This document shows positions 24,628 to 33,364 of a stretch of DNA of 44,951 nt, piece by piece. Source of the stretch: Burkholderiaceae bacterium. Its GTDB lineage: Bacteria > Pseudomonadota > Gammaproteobacteria > Burkholderiales > Burkholderiaceae_C. The translations under genes were made by a program, and so were the position numbers. The DNA lies in the NCBI GenBank assembly GCA_019745555.1, contig JAIESX010000015.1, positions 1 to 44,951 on the forward strand, given 5' to 3'. Numbering within the stretch: position 1 is the stretch's first letter; each line of letters begins with the position of its first letter. The notes below the pieces were generated by a model. That model did not search any database. It had not been told where the DNA came from and was given only the letters and a program-made list of their open reading frames with translations.

Positions 24628-25415
24628 CAGTAACTCCTCACGGCACGGTGCGCAGCGTGGGCGTTGGCCGGGAGTGTCCAGCGCGTCGGCAGCAGGGCGT
24701 GTTCCAGCGTGCGCAGCGCCAGGCGCTGCATCTCTTCGGGCAGGCTGGGGCAGACGGTCAGGGCCGGCACTTCGCAGGCCAGGAAGTCGCGCGCGCAGTC
24801 CTGCAGGTTACGGGCCAGGCTGTGGCCGGAAACGCGGGTGGCGAGGTTGGGATCATCCATCACGGAGACGATGGTAGGCCGAAGTTTGCCCAGGTTCAAC
24901 AGCTGCTTGAGCGCATGGTAGGCGCTGAGCATGGCGGCTTCCTGGGCCGAGAGGCTGAGCAGGGGCGATAGGCTGCTGCCCTGGAAGCTGCGCGCGAGCT
25001 CGTGCGCCGGGGCGTAGAGCAGGATGAGCTCGTGGCCATGGAAGATCTCGGCCAGGCGGCGCGCGCGTTCGGCGCTGGCCTGGGCGGGCGTGCCGGCCTG
25101 GGGTGTGCCCAGCGCGGTCAGGCCCAGGGCGGCGGGCACGATGGGCCAGCCCTGCGTGCCCTGGCCCAGATCGGCGGCGTCTGCGCTGTCGTCGAGCAGC
25201 TGCTGCAGGCCGGGGGCCTGCGCGGTCTCGCGCACATGCGCATCCAGCACCACCAGGGGGTAGTCGAGCGCGGTCCAGGCGGCGCAGAGCTGCCACAGCA
25301 GGGGCAGTTCGCTCTGGCGGTCGCCATGGCCGGCCAGGGCCACGATGCGAGGCGCCTGTTCGGCGGCCAGTCCGGCCAGTCCGGCGGCCTGGTGGCTGCT
25401 GTCGGTGTCAAGCAT
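24627..25415 (-). CDS. Degenerate FlhG/FleN-like protein without Walker A motif
   Basis: A 262-residue protein in the exact place of flhG, between flhF and fliA. The overall MinD-like order of strands and helices is recognisable: a first strand APRIVALAG, a 'YPLVVLDAHVRE' strand, a 'HELILLYAPAHELARSFQGS' segment, 'LLNLGKLRPTIVSVMDD' and SGHSLARNLQDCARDFLACE. The P-loop expected after the first strand (GGKGGVGKT type) is replaced by GHGDRQSELPL, so ATP binding is unlikely. FlhG normally works as an ATPase with FlhF to set flagellar number. This version may act without ATP or have another role. It overlaps flhF by 8 nt and fliA by 1 nt. Family assignment rests partly on position. Confidence 0.7.
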   Translation of the reverse strand: MLDTDSSHQAAGLAGLAAEQAPRIVALAGHGDRQSELPLLWQLCAAWTALDYPLVVLDAHVRETAQAPGLQQLLDDSADAADLGQGTQGWPIVPAALGLTALGTPQAGTPAQASAERARRLAEIFHGHELILLYAPAHELARSFQGSSLSPLLSLSAQEAAMLSAYHALKQLLNLGKLRPTIVSVMDDPNLATRVSGHSLARNLQDCARDFLACEVPALTVCPSLPEEMQRLALRTLEHALLPTRWTLPANAHAAHRAVRSY

Positions 25416-26859
25416 GCAGGCGTCCCTGTGCGTGGGCGCTGGTGGTGCCGGCCTGGGCGAAGTACAGGCCCAGCTCGTCCATCTGCGGGTCGTGGGCCGA
25501 TTTGCCGGCGGAGCGCATGGACAGGCGCACCAGCTGGGCGGCGTCGGCGCGCTCCCAGTCCTCGGGCACGCGCTGGCCGCTGCTCACGCCGCGCAGCACC
25601 AGGTGGTTGCGGATCACGGTGTCCAGCGCGGGGCCGATCTTCACGGCTTCGTCGATCTTGGTCAGCACGGCCTGCCTGGCGCCGAAGCTGGCCACGGCCT
25701 CGTCCTGCGTGTCGCCGTGGCTGGCGGCGTTGAGCACCAGCAGGCGCTTGATCTGAGGCAGATCCAGCACGTCGAGGATGTCGCGCTTGCGCGGGTCGCG
25801 CGGGGCCACGCCCGTGGTGTCAATGATGACCATCTTGCGGTTGCTCAGCAGGCCCAGCAGGTCCTGCAGGGCGGCGCGGTCGTGCGCCATGTGGGCCACT
25901 ACGCCCAGCATGCGGCCGTAGGCGCGCAGCTGCTCGTGGGCACCGATACGGTAGCTGTCCAGGGTGATCAGCCCCACGCTGCCGGCGCCGTGGGTGCGTG
26001 CGCACAGCGCGGCCAGCTTGGCGGCGGTGGTGGTCTTGCCCACGCCGGTGGTGCCGACCAGGGCGAACACGCCGCCTTCGTCCTTGAGCGCGGCACTGCC
26101 GGCGTCGGTCTTGATGTTGCGCGTGAGGATGCCCATCAGCCATTGCACGGCCTCGGCGGGGCTGGCGTCGTCCGGCATCATGCTCAGCAGGGCACGCGCC
26201 AGCGCGGGTGAGTAACCCGAGCGGATGAGCTTGAGCGTGAGGTTGGCACGGACCGGGCTCTGCTTGGTCTGGCCCAGCCAGGCCAGGGTGCTGAAGCGCT
26301 CCTCGATCATTTCCTTCATGGCGCTGAGTTCGTTGACCAGGCCCTGGGAGACGGCGGCCGGAGCGGCCGCTGCGGGGGCGGGCGCCGGAGCGACGGGCTG
26401 CGGTACGGCGATGGGCACGGCCTTGCGTGCGGGCGGTGCGCTTTCGGGGTCCGGCGGGATGATCTCGTAGGCCGGGCGCGGTGCGGCGGCCTTGGCCTGT
26501 TCACGGGCTTCGGCACGGCGTTGCAGCATGCGTTCGCGCACATAGTCCTGGAAAGACAGCGTGCTCATGGCCAGCTGGGCGGCATCTTCCTCCACCGGAG
26601 CCTGGGCTGCGGCGCGCAGGGCGGCGGGGCTGGGGGCGGGTGCCGGCTTCATGCGCGGTGCGGGGGCCGGCGCGGCGGCCTGCGCTGCGGGCGCGGCCAC
26701 CTGGTCCAGCGTGGCCAGGCTGTCCTCGCTCGCGGCCATCACCTCGACACCCTGCGGGGTCTGGCGGTTGGAGAGGATCAGCGTGCCGTCGCCGAAGGCG
26801 AGGCGGGCCTTGGCCAGGGCCTCGCGGGCGGTGGGGGCGGTGAAGCGTTGGATGTTCAT
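25408..26859 (-). CDS. flhF: Flagellar SRP-type GTPase FlhF
   Basis: A 483-residue protein. The N-terminal B domain starts MNIQRFTAPTAREALAKARL and GDGTLILSNRQTPQGVEV. An Ala/Pro-rich linker covers about 55-170. The N and G domains follow: the P-loop GTTGVGKTT at 269-277, DTTG (usually DTAG) in the G3 position and TKIDEA in the G4 position. It is intact as an SRP-type GTPase, unlike the partner FlhG-like protein. FlhF helps place flagella, often at a pole. It overlaps flhA by ATGA and the FlhG-like gene by 8 nt. Confidence 0.97.
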   Translation of the reverse strand: MNIQRFTAPTAREALAKARLAFGDGTLILSNRQTPQGVEVMAASEDSLATLDQVAAPAAQAAAPAPAPRMKPAPAPSPAALRAAAQAPVEEDAAQLAMSTLSFQDYVRERMLQRRAEAREQAKAAAPRPAYEIIPPDPESAPPARKAVPIAVPQPVAPAPAPAAAAPAAVSQGLVNELSAMKEMIEERFSTLAWLGQTKQSPVRANLTLKLIRSGYSPALARALLSMMPDDASPAEAVQWLMGILTRNIKTDAGSAALKDEGGVFALVGTTGVGKTTTAAKLAALCARTHGAGSVGLITLDSYRIGAHEQLRAYGRMLGVVAHMAHDRAALQDLLGLLSNRKMVIIDTTGVAPRDPRKRDILDVLDLPQIKRLLVLNAASHGDTQDEAVASFGARQAVLTKIDEAVKIGPALDTVIRNHLVLRGVSSGQRVPEDWERADAAQLVRLSMRSAGKSAHDPQMDELGLYFAQAGTTSAHAQGRLHA

Positions 26860-28940
26860 GATGCGGCGCCTCGCAGGATCGGTCCGATGCGGATGGAGTG
26901 GGTTTCAGGAATTTCGCTGTGCGCCAGCACCTGCAGGCGTGGCGCGGCGCGGCGCACGAGGCGCGCGACGGAGTTGCGGATGGTGTCGGGCACCAGCAGG
27001 CAGGGCGGCACGCCGGTCTCTTCCTGCTTCATGGCCACGTCGGCGGCGCTGCGCGTGAGCATGTCCGCCACGCCCGGATCCAGCGAAGGGCCGCTGGGCT
27101 GGCCCAGGGCCTGCACCAGCAGGCGCTCCAGTGGCGGGTCGATGGCGATGACGTTGAGTTCCTTGGACGGGCCGTAGATCTGCTGCACGATGGCCGGCGA
27201 GAGCGCCACGCGCACGCGCTTGGCGAGCTCCGCCGGGTCGGCGATGGTGGGGGCGTGCTCGGCCAGGGTCTCGATGATGGTGCGGATGTCGCGGATGTGC
27301 ACCGACTCCTCCAGCAGCAGCTGCAGGACTTTCTGGAACACGGCGATCGGGACCATCTTGGGCACGACTTCTTCGATGAGCTTGGGGGCCTGCTTGGCCA
27401 CGTGCTCGACCAGCTGTTGCGTTTCGGTGCGGCTGAGCAGCTTGGCGGCATGGACCTGCATCAAGTGTGACAAATGGGTCGCCATCACGGTCTCGGAATC
27501 AACGACGGTAAAGCCGGCCATTTGGGCCGCTTCCTTCTGCCGTTCCTCGATCCAGTGCGCGGGCAGGCCGAAGGCCGGGTCGGTGGTGGCGGTGCCGATT
27601 AGCGGCGTGGTGATGCCGCCGGGGTTGATGGCCAGGTACATGCCGGGGAAGGCCTCGCCCTCGCCCACGACCACACCGCGCAGGCTGATGCGGTAGCCGC
27701 TGGGCTTGAGCTCCAGGTTGTCGCGCACGTGCACGGGCGGCGGCAGGAAGCCCACCTCCTGTGCAAACTTGCGGCGCACGCCCTTGATGCGCGTGAGCAG
27801 GTCGCCCGAGCGGTTCTTGTCCACCAGGGTGATGAGGCGGTAGCCGAGCTCCAGGCCGAGCTGGTCCACGGGTTGCAGGTCGTCCCAGCTGGCTTCGCCG
27901 TCACCTGCGGGTGCGGCCGGTGCGGCCGCCTCTTCCTCGGCCGGCTCGGGCTGATGGGCCAGCACCCAGGCGATGTAGCCGATCAGGCCGGCGATCGAGA
28001 GGAAGACCAGGTTGGGCATGCCGGGGATCAGGCCCAGGACGGCGAGCACGCCGGCGGTGATGGCCAGCGAGCGCGGCGAGGTGAACATCTGGGTGGCGAT
28101 CTGCTTGCCCAGGTCCTGCTCCTTGCCCACGCGCGAGACCACCATGGCTGCGGCCACCGAGATCAGCAGGCCCGGGATCTGCGCGACCAGCGCGTCGCCC
28201 ACAGCCAGCAGGATGTAGCTGTTGGCGGCCTGGCCGGCGGAGAGGCCGTGCTGTGCCATGCCCACGGCGAAGCCGCCGATGATGTTGATCAGCAGGATCA
28301 GGATGCCGGCGATGGCGTCGCCGCGCACGAACTTGGAGGCACCGTCCATGGAGCCGAAGAAGTCGGCTTCCTCGCTGACCTCTAGGCGGCGGCGCTTGGC
28401 TTCCTTCTCGTCGATGATGCCGGCCGAGAGATCGGCGTCCACGGCCATCTGCTTGCCGGGCATGGCGTCCAGGGCGAAGCGTGCCGAGACCTCGGCAATG
28501 CGCTCGGCCCCCTTGGTCACCACCACGAAGTTGATGACCACGAGGATGGCGAAGACGATCAGGCCGACGGCGAAGTTGCCGCCGATCAGGAAGTGGCCGA
28601 AGGCCTCGATCACGGCGCCGGCCGCGCCCGGGCCGGTATGGCCCTCGAGCAGCACCACGCGGGTGGACGCCACGTTGAGCGAGAGACGCAGCAGCGTGGT
28701 CAGCAGCAGCACGGCGGGGAAGGCCGCGAAGTCCAGCGGCTTGAGCATGTGGGCCGCGACCATCATCACCATGAGCGCGATGGCGATGTTGAAGGTGAAC
28801 AGGATGTCGAGCAGCCAGGGCGGCAGCGGCAGCACCATCATGGCCAGGACGGCGATGACGAGCACGGGCGCGGCGATGCCCGGGATCATCGCCGCGTGGC
28901 GGCCGAAACGCTGTTGCAGGTTTTGTTGGAGCGTGTTCAT
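26856..28940 (-). CDS. flhA: Flagellar export gate protein FlhA
   Basis: A 694-residue protein of standard length. About eight membrane segments occupy the first 325 residues, with the FHIPEP-loop motif GAERIAEVSARFALDAMPGK and QMAVDADLSAGIIDE. The large cytoplasmic C-terminal domain (about 350-694) binds export chaperones. It is the ion-driven export gate in the inner membrane. It overlaps flhB and flhF by 4 nt each, so flhB-flhA-flhF-(flhG)-fliA form one operon. Confidence 0.98.
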   Translation of the reverse strand: MNTLQQNLQQRFGRHAAMIPGIAAPVLVIAVLAMMVLPLPPWLLDILFTFNIAIALMVMMVAAHMLKPLDFAAFPAVLLLTTLLRLSLNVASTRVVLLEGHTGPGAAGAVIEAFGHFLIGGNFAVGLIVFAILVVINFVVVTKGAERIAEVSARFALDAMPGKQMAVDADLSAGIIDEKEAKRRRLEVSEEADFFGSMDGASKFVRGDAIAGILILLINIIGGFAVGMAQHGLSAGQAANSYILLAVGDALVAQIPGLLISVAAAMVVSRVGKEQDLGKQIATQMFTSPRSLAITAGVLAVLGLIPGMPNLVFLSIAGLIGYIAWVLAHQPEPAEEEAAAPAAPAGDGEASWDDLQPVDQLGLELGYRLITLVDKNRSGDLLTRIKGVRRKFAQEVGFLPPPVHVRDNLELKPSGYRISLRGVVVGEGEAFPGMYLAINPGGITTPLIGTATTDPAFGLPAHWIEERQKEAAQMAGFTVVDSETVMATHLSHLMQVHAAKLLSRTETQQLVEHVAKQAPKLIEEVVPKMVPIAVFQKVLQLLLEESVHIRDIRTIIETLAEHAPTIADPAELAKRVRVALSPAIVQQIYGPSKELNVIAIDPPLERLLVQALGQPSGPSLDPGVADMLTRSAADVAMKQEETGVPPCLLVPDTIRNSVARLVRRAAPRLQVLAHSEIPETHSIRIGPILRGAAS

Positions 28941-30109
28941 GCGGCGCTAGGGATGGGTTGGGCCACGGACGGGGCCTTGCGTTCGTGCGGGTCCAGGCCG
29001 GGCGGCACCTGCGGCTGCGGCGGTTCGCTGGGCATGGGACCCTCGCCGCGCATGGCGGCGCGCAGGCGGTAGATGTAGGCCAGCACCTGGGCCACGGCCG
29101 TGTACAGGCTCGCGGGGATGTCCTGGTCGAGTTCGGCGTGGGCGTAGAGCGCACGCGCCAGCACGGGCGACTGCAGCACCGGCACCTCGTGGGCCTTGGC
29201 CACGTCGCGGATCTTCAGGGCCAGCAGGTCGGCGCCCTTGGAGATCACGCGCGGCGCGTTCATGGTCTTTTCGTCGTACTTGATGGCCACGGCGTAGTGC
29301 GTGGGGTTCATCAGGATGAAGTCAGCCTTGGGCACGGACTGCACGCTCTTGCGCTGGGCGATCTCGCGCGCCTTCTGGCGGCGGTGGCCCTTCATCTGGG
29401 GGTTGCCCTCCGACTCCTTGTGCTCGTCGCGCATTTCCTTGAGCGACATCTTGAGCTCGGACTTGTGCAGGAAGAGCTGCAGCGGCACGTCCACCAGCGC
29501 CACCAGCAGGATCACGACCAGCAGCAGGCCGCAACCGGCGATCAGCCACTCGAACATGCGGGCCAGCGCGCTGACCGAGGGCTGCATGACCAGGGCGGCG
29601 ACTGAAGGCAGCGTGGCGTACAGAAAGACAGCGGTCAACAGCAGGATGAAAAGGGCGATGAAGCTGAGCTTGACCGTCTCGGCCAGCTTCTTCTTGGAGA
29701 ACAGGCCCTTGAAACCCTGGATGGGGCTGAGCCGCGTGAGGTCCGGCATGATGGGCTTGGTGCTCAGCACCCAGCCACCCGAGGCCAGCGTGCCCAGCAC
29801 CGCGGCGACGCTGACGACAGCGGCGAAGATCAGGCAGCCGATCAGCCCGGTCAGGGCCATGAGCTGCAGGCGCTCGACCATGGTGCCCGCTTCGAGCACG
29901 GTGTCGGCGTTGAAGGAGAGTTGTTGCATGAAGGCGAGCCGCAGTTCGCCGAACATGCTCGGAGCCAGTGCCACCAGCGCCAGCGCGCCGCCGCCCAGCA
30001 CCGCCAGGTGCCCGAGGTCGCGCGAGCGGGGGACCTGGCCGTCCTCTTTCGCCCGCTGCAGCTTGCGCGGCGAGGCGGGTAGATTGCGGTCCTGACTGCT
30101 GGAATCCAT
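28937..30109 (-). CDS. flhB: Flagellar export switch protein FlhB
   Basis: A 390-residue protein with four membrane segments in the N-terminal half and the autocleavage motif NPTH at 268-271, in 'DFILMNPTHYAVAIKYDEK'. Self-cleavage at this site changes export from hook to filament proteins. Its start has the usual QDRNLPASPRKLQRAKEDGQ, with the KEDGQVPRSRDL motif. It is the first gene of the flhB-flhA-flhF-fliA operon and is separated from cheZ by 114 bp. Confidence 0.98.
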   Translation of the reverse strand: MDSSSQDRNLPASPRKLQRAKEDGQVPRSRDLGHLAVLGGGALALVALAPSMFGELRLAFMQQLSFNADTVLEAGTMVERLQLMALTGLIGCLIFAAVVSVAAVLGTLASGGWVLSTKPIMPDLTRLSPIQGFKGLFSKKKLAETVKLSFIALFILLLTAVFLYATLPSVAALVMQPSVSALARMFEWLIAGCGLLLVVILLVALVDVPLQLFLHKSELKMSLKEMRDEHKESEGNPQMKGHRRQKAREIAQRKSVQSVPKADFILMNPTHYAVAIKYDEKTMNAPRVISKGADLLALKIRDVAKAHEVPVLQSPVLARALYAHAELDQDIPASLYTAVAQVLAYIYRLRAAMRGEGPMPSEPPQPQVPPGLDPHERKAPSVAQPIPSAA

Positions 30110-30142
30110 GATGGCGCGGCACTGAAGTTCACGCCATTGTCG

Positions 30143-30188
30143 GCCCGGGGTGCCCGGGCTAAAGGGGGAAAAGCCGGGTGTTTCCGGC
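30143..30188 (-). terminator. Hairpins in the cheZ-flhB gap, possible weak terminator of cheZ
   Basis: Within the 114-bp gap, CCGGC and GCCGG (30173-30177 and 30184-30188) form a 5-bp stem followed on the minus strand by TTTT. A second perfect stem GCCCGGG/CCCGGGC (30143-30149 and 30153-30159, 3-nt loop) lies closer to flhB. The first could end the motA-cheZ transcript. The second would sit in the flhB leader or near its promoter. No clear promoter for flhB was recognised. Confidence 0.35.
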
Positions 30189-30223
30189 CTTCATCTGCCC
30201 CGTTCACTCGGGACAAAAAATGC

Positions 30224-30901
30224 TCAGAAACCGAGGCTCGCGAGCAGGTCGTCGACCTGGGACTGGCTGGTCACGACGTCGCCGGATTTTGCGGGGTCGA
30301 CCACGGGACCCGACAGCACAACGTCGTCCACCCCCAGCGGGGCCGCCGCAGACGCCGGTGCGCTGACGCGCGCCTGGGCATCGGGCGGCGCGGTCTGGAT
30401 CAGCAACTCGACCAGCTGGCCCTCGATCACGGTGGCGAGGTTCACGACGCGGGCGATGACCTGGCCCGTGAGGTCGTGGAAGTCCTGCGCCATCATGATC
30501 TCGGTCAGGTGCTGGTCGACCTCGCCGTTGGCTTTTTCCAGATCGGTCAGGAAATTCATGATGTGGCCCTTGGCCACGGCGGCCACGGGATCGGCCACGA
30601 GCAGGGCGATCATGTGCTTGGTCTGCGCGGAAATGTGGTCGTGCTGGCTCTTGGCCTGGTCCACGCGGTTGAGCACCTTTTCGGCGGCCTCGCCCGTCAG
30701 GCGGGCGATGTAGGACAGGCGGCTCTTGGCGTCGGGCAGCTCGCCCGCGGTGCCTTGCAGCTTTTCGGCGTAGCCGAGCTCGTGCAGCGCGTCATGCAGC
30801 TGACGCGTGAGCTGGCCGATCTTGTGGTGGACATCCGGCTGGTCCGGCTGCCCCGGGGAGGCGGCGTCCCCGGCGTGGTGTGCAGAGGCGCTCGGTTCCA
30901 T
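30224..30901 (-). CDS. cheZ: Chemotaxis CheY-phosphate phosphatase CheZ
   Basis: A 225-residue, largely helical protein. The catalytic region has EIMMAQDFHDLTGQVIARVV, with the conserved glutamine in 'QDFHDLTGQ' and the acidic partner next to it. The C-terminus SQVDDLLASLGF matches the conserved CheY-binding tail. It removes phosphate from CheY. It lies 2 bp after cheY. Confidence 0.96.
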   Translation of the reverse strand: MEPSASAHHAGDAASPGQPDQPDVHHKIGQLTRQLHDALHELGYAEKLQGTAGELPDAKSRLSYIARLTGEAAEKVLNRVDQAKSQHDHISAQTKHMIALLVADPVAAVAKGHIMNFLTDLEKANGEVDQHLTEIMMAQDFHDLTGQVIARVVNLATVIEGQLVELLIQTAPPDAQARVSAPASAAAPLGVDDVVLSGPVVDPAKSGDVVTSQSQVDDLLASLGF

Positions 30902-30903
30902 GG

Positions 30904-31290
30904 TTACACCAGACCCGCTTTCTTGAGGATGTGGTTGACCTTCTCTTCCAGCGTGGCCTTGGTGAAGGGCTTGACGATGTAGCCCGCAGCACCCTGCTGG
31001 GCGGCCAGCACGATGTCTTCCTTGCGGGCCTCGGCCGTGACCATGAGCACGGGGATGTGCTTGAGCTTCTCGTCCTTCTTGATCTCGGCCAGCAGCTGGA
31101 AGCCGTTCATGTTGGGCATGTTGATGTCGCTGACCACGAAGTCGAAGTTGGTGGCGCGCAGCTTCTGCAGCGCGACCACGCCGTCCTCGGCCTCGTCGGC
31201 CTCGGCATAACCGCTTTCCTTGAGCAGGTTGCGCACGATGCGGCGCATGGTGGAAAAGTCGTCAACGACCAGGAATCGGGGGTTGGCCAT
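30904..31290 (-). CDS. cheY: Chemotaxis response regulator CheY
   Basis: A 128-residue single receiver domain. It has the acidic pair Asp10/Asp11, phospho-acceptor Asp55 in [10 protein letters not shown], Thr85 (VTAEA), Tyr104 and Lys107 (IVKPF). The close match to the enteric CheY makes the call safe. It carries the signal from CheA to the motor switch. cheA and cheW are not in the window, so this cheYZ pair is separate from the kinase genes. Confidence 0.97.
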   Translation of the reverse strand: MANPRFLVVDDFSTMRRIVRNLLKESGYAEADEAEDGVVALQKLRATNFDFVVSDINMPNMNGFQLLAEIKKDEKLKHIPVLMVTAEARKEDIVLAAQQGAAGYIVKPFTKATLEEKVNHILKKAGLV

Positions 31291-31319
31291 GGCTGAGCCT
31301 TTCAGATTTATTGGTGCAG

Positions 31320-31346
31320 ATTATCGCAAGTCCGGACGGCGGCCAA
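31320..31346 (-). promoter_or_regulatory. Possible promoter of cheYZ
   Basis: On the minus strand GATAAT (complement of 31320-31325) is a strong -10 match. TTGGCC (complement of 31341-31346) is a modest -35 with a 15-bp spacer. It lies 30-56 bp upstream of cheY in the motB-cheY gap. The same region reads TGCGATAA, which partly matches a sigma-28 -10, but there is no matching -35. Confidence 0.35.
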
Positions 31347-31375
31347 GTCCTGAGAGGTCGTGAACAAGCTCTGGG

Positions 31376-32338
31376 TCATTGTGTGGGGGCTGCCGGCGCG
31401 ACGGCGGGTGCAGGTGCTGGGGTAGGCGGCGTTCCGGCTTCGGGTTCGCCCAGCACCGCCTCGCGGTTGATGCCCAGCAGACGCTCCTCGGCCTCTCGGG
31501 TCAGGACGAGGATGCTGATGCGACGGTTGATGGGGGCGGTCGGATTGGTGGCGTCGAGCAGGGTGCTGGAGGCCAGGCCGGTCACACGCAGCAGCTTGTC
31601 TTCGGGCATGCCCGAGGCCACGAGCTCGCGGCGCGAGGCGTTGGCGCGGTCGGCCGAGAGTTCCCAGTTGCTGTAGCCCTGCAGACCGCCGGCGAAGGGG
31701 GCCTGGTCGGTGTGGCCGTCCAGGCTGATGCGGTTCTCCACGCCATTGAGCGCGGCGCCGATCTCGCGCAGGATCTCGCGCATATAGGGCTGCACGATGG
31801 CGCTGCCGCTGGTGAACATGGGACGACCCTGGTCGTCGACGATCTGGATCTGAAGGCCGTCGGGCGTGGTTTCAAGGCGGATCTGGTTGCTGTACTGGCG
31901 CAGCCGGGGGTTGTTCGAGATCGCGGCGCTGATCTTGGCACTGAGCGCGGCCAGTCGTCGTGCGTCCTCGCGCGCGGTCGCGGCACGGGCTTCCTGGATC
32001 GCGCGTCGCTTGCGCAGCGGATCGGCGCTTTCACCCTGCTGGTTCTGGCCCACGGTCTGCGCCAGGTCGGCACCGCCGCCGGGCAGGATGGTGGGGCTGG
32101 CGCCGGAACCGCTGCCGCCGGCCATGGCGACCTTGAGGGGCGAACTGAAGTAGTCGGACAGGCCCTTCAAGTCACCCTTGGAGGTCGAGCCCAGCAGCCA
32201 CATGAGCAGGAAGAAGGCCATCATTGCCGTCACGAAGTCGGCGTAGGCGATTTTCCACGCGCCGCCATGCGCCGCATGGCCGCTTTTCTTGACCTTCTTG
32301 ACGATGATGGGCTGGAGCTTCTTGGCGTCGGTGGCCAT
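31376..32338 (-). CDS. motB: Flagellar stator protein MotB
   Basis: A 320-residue protein. A single membrane helix (about 28-50) holds the proton-binding Asp34 in AYADFVTAMMAFFLLMWLLG, followed by the plug region. The C-terminal OmpA-like peptidoglycan-binding domain (about 160-285) has ISLDGHTDQAPFAGG and NWELSADRANASRRELV. The motif set suggests H+ coupling. It lies 24 bp after motA. Confidence 0.97.
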   Translation of the reverse strand: MATDAKKLQPIIVKKVKKSGHAAHGGAWKIAYADFVTAMMAFFLLMWLLGSTSKGDLKGLSDYFSSPLKVAMAGGSGSGASPTILPGGGADLAQTVGQNQQGESADPLRKRRAIQEARAATAREDARRLAALSAKISAAISNNPRLRQYSNQIRLETTPDGLQIQIVDDQGRPMFTSGSAIVQPYMREILREIGAALNGVENRISLDGHTDQAPFAGGLQGYSNWELSADRANASRRELVASGMPEDKLLRVTGLASSTLLDATNPTAPINRRISILVLTREAEERLLGINREAVLGEPEAGTPPTPAPAPAVAPAAPTQ

Positions 32339-32362
32339 GGCTAACCTTGGTGGAGGCGCGTC

Positions 32363-33223
32363 TTACTTCTTGCCGCGCACGTGGCCTTCAAGCTCGAGGA
32401 AGGTCGGGCGCTCGGTGGAGAACAGCACCTTGCGGCCGAACTCGATGGCTGTGGAGGGGTTGTAGCCCTGCATGCTGGCCAGCAGCGTGGACTTGATGCA
32501 CTCCAGCTCCTTGCCCGCGTCCTGGGCTTTCTGTTCCAGCAGACCGCCCAGCGGCTCGACCACGGCATAGGCCAGCAGGATGCCCAGGAAGGTGCCGACC
32601 AGGGCAGAGGCAATCATGCCGCCGAGCACGGCCGGGGGCTGGCCCACCGAGCCCATGGTGTTGACCACCCCCAGCACGGCGGCCACGATGCCGAAGGCCG
32701 GCAGCGCACCGGCCAGGCGGCCGATGGCGGCCACGGGGCCGTGCGCCTCCTGATGATGGGTCTCGATCTCGTTGTCCATCAGCGCCTCGATCTCGTGGGC
32801 GTTGAGGTTGCCCGAGACCATCATGCGCAGGTAGTCGGTGGTGAACTCGACCACGTGGTGGTCGCTGCCCACCGTGGGGTATTTCTGGAAGATGGGCGAT
32901 TCGTGCGGGTTCTCGACGTCCTTTTCGATGGCCATCAGGCCCTCCTTGCGGGCCTTCTGCAGGATGTCGTAGAGCATGGCCATCAGGTCCATGTAGCGCT
33001 CCTTGGTGTACTTGGAGCTCTTGAGGGCCTGGGGGATGGCGGCGATGGTGGCCTTGAGCACCTTGGGCTGGTTGTTCACCACGAAGGCGCCGAGCGCGCC
33101 ACCGAAGATGGTGATCAGCTCGAAGGGCAGGGCCGTGAGGATCACACCGATATTGCCGCCGTGCACGACGTACACCCCGAAGATGCAGCCCATGGCGACG
33201 GCATAACCAATGATGACTAGCAT
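32363..33223 (-). CDS. motA: Flagellar stator protein MotA
   Basis: A 286-residue inner-membrane protein with four membrane helices, two at the N-terminus (LVIIGYAVAMGCIFGVYVVH and the following one) and two around 170-225 (GIVAAVLGVVNTMGSVGQPP, then ALVGTFLGILLAYAVVEPLG). The cytoplasmic loop has charged residues including the KYTKERY region. The start ATG at 33223 has no clear Shine-Dalgarno sequence. It is the first gene of motAB and lies just after a terminator behind flhC. Confidence 0.97.
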   Translation of the reverse strand: MLVIIGYAVAMGCIFGVYVVHGGNIGVILTALPFELITIFGGALGAFVVNNQPKVLKATIAAIPQALKSSKYTKERYMDLMAMLYDILQKARKEGLMAIEKDVENPHESPIFQKYPTVGSDHHVVEFTTDYLRMMVSGNLNAHEIEALMDNEIETHHQEAHGPVAAIGRLAGALPAFGIVAAVLGVVNTMGSVGQPPAVLGGMIASALVGTFLGILLAYAVVEPLGGLLEQKAQDAGKELECIKSTLLASMQGYNPSTAIEFGRKVLFSTERPTFLELEGHVRGKK

Positions 33224-33306
33224 GGGCGTGTGGTGGCGTTGGGTACAGGTGGTCGGAAGGGACGGTGTCGGACCATTCTAGGGGAAAGGTTCTGGCCTGT
33301 GCTACG

Positions 33307-33336
33307 AAAAAAAGGGGGCGTATCCGCCCCCTTTTT
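33307..33336 (-). terminator. Rho-independent terminator after flhC
   Basis: GGGGGCG (33314-33320), loop TATC and CGCCCCC (33325-33331) are flanked by an A-run (33307-33313) and a T-run (33332-33336). On the minus strand it gives a GC stem and seven Ts, ending the flhDC transcript before motA. The next 83 bp to motA must then hold a motA promoter. TAGAAT (complement of 33275-33280) is a possible -10, and no convincing sigma-28 site was found there. Confidence 0.9.
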
Positions 33337-33364
33337 CCGCTCATGCCGCAGGGACATGGCCGTC

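Noticed and set aside
33255..33290. Sigma-28 promoter for motA
   Set aside because: A TCCGACAC-like -10 exists on the minus strand, but the -35 region does not match; not listed as a feature.
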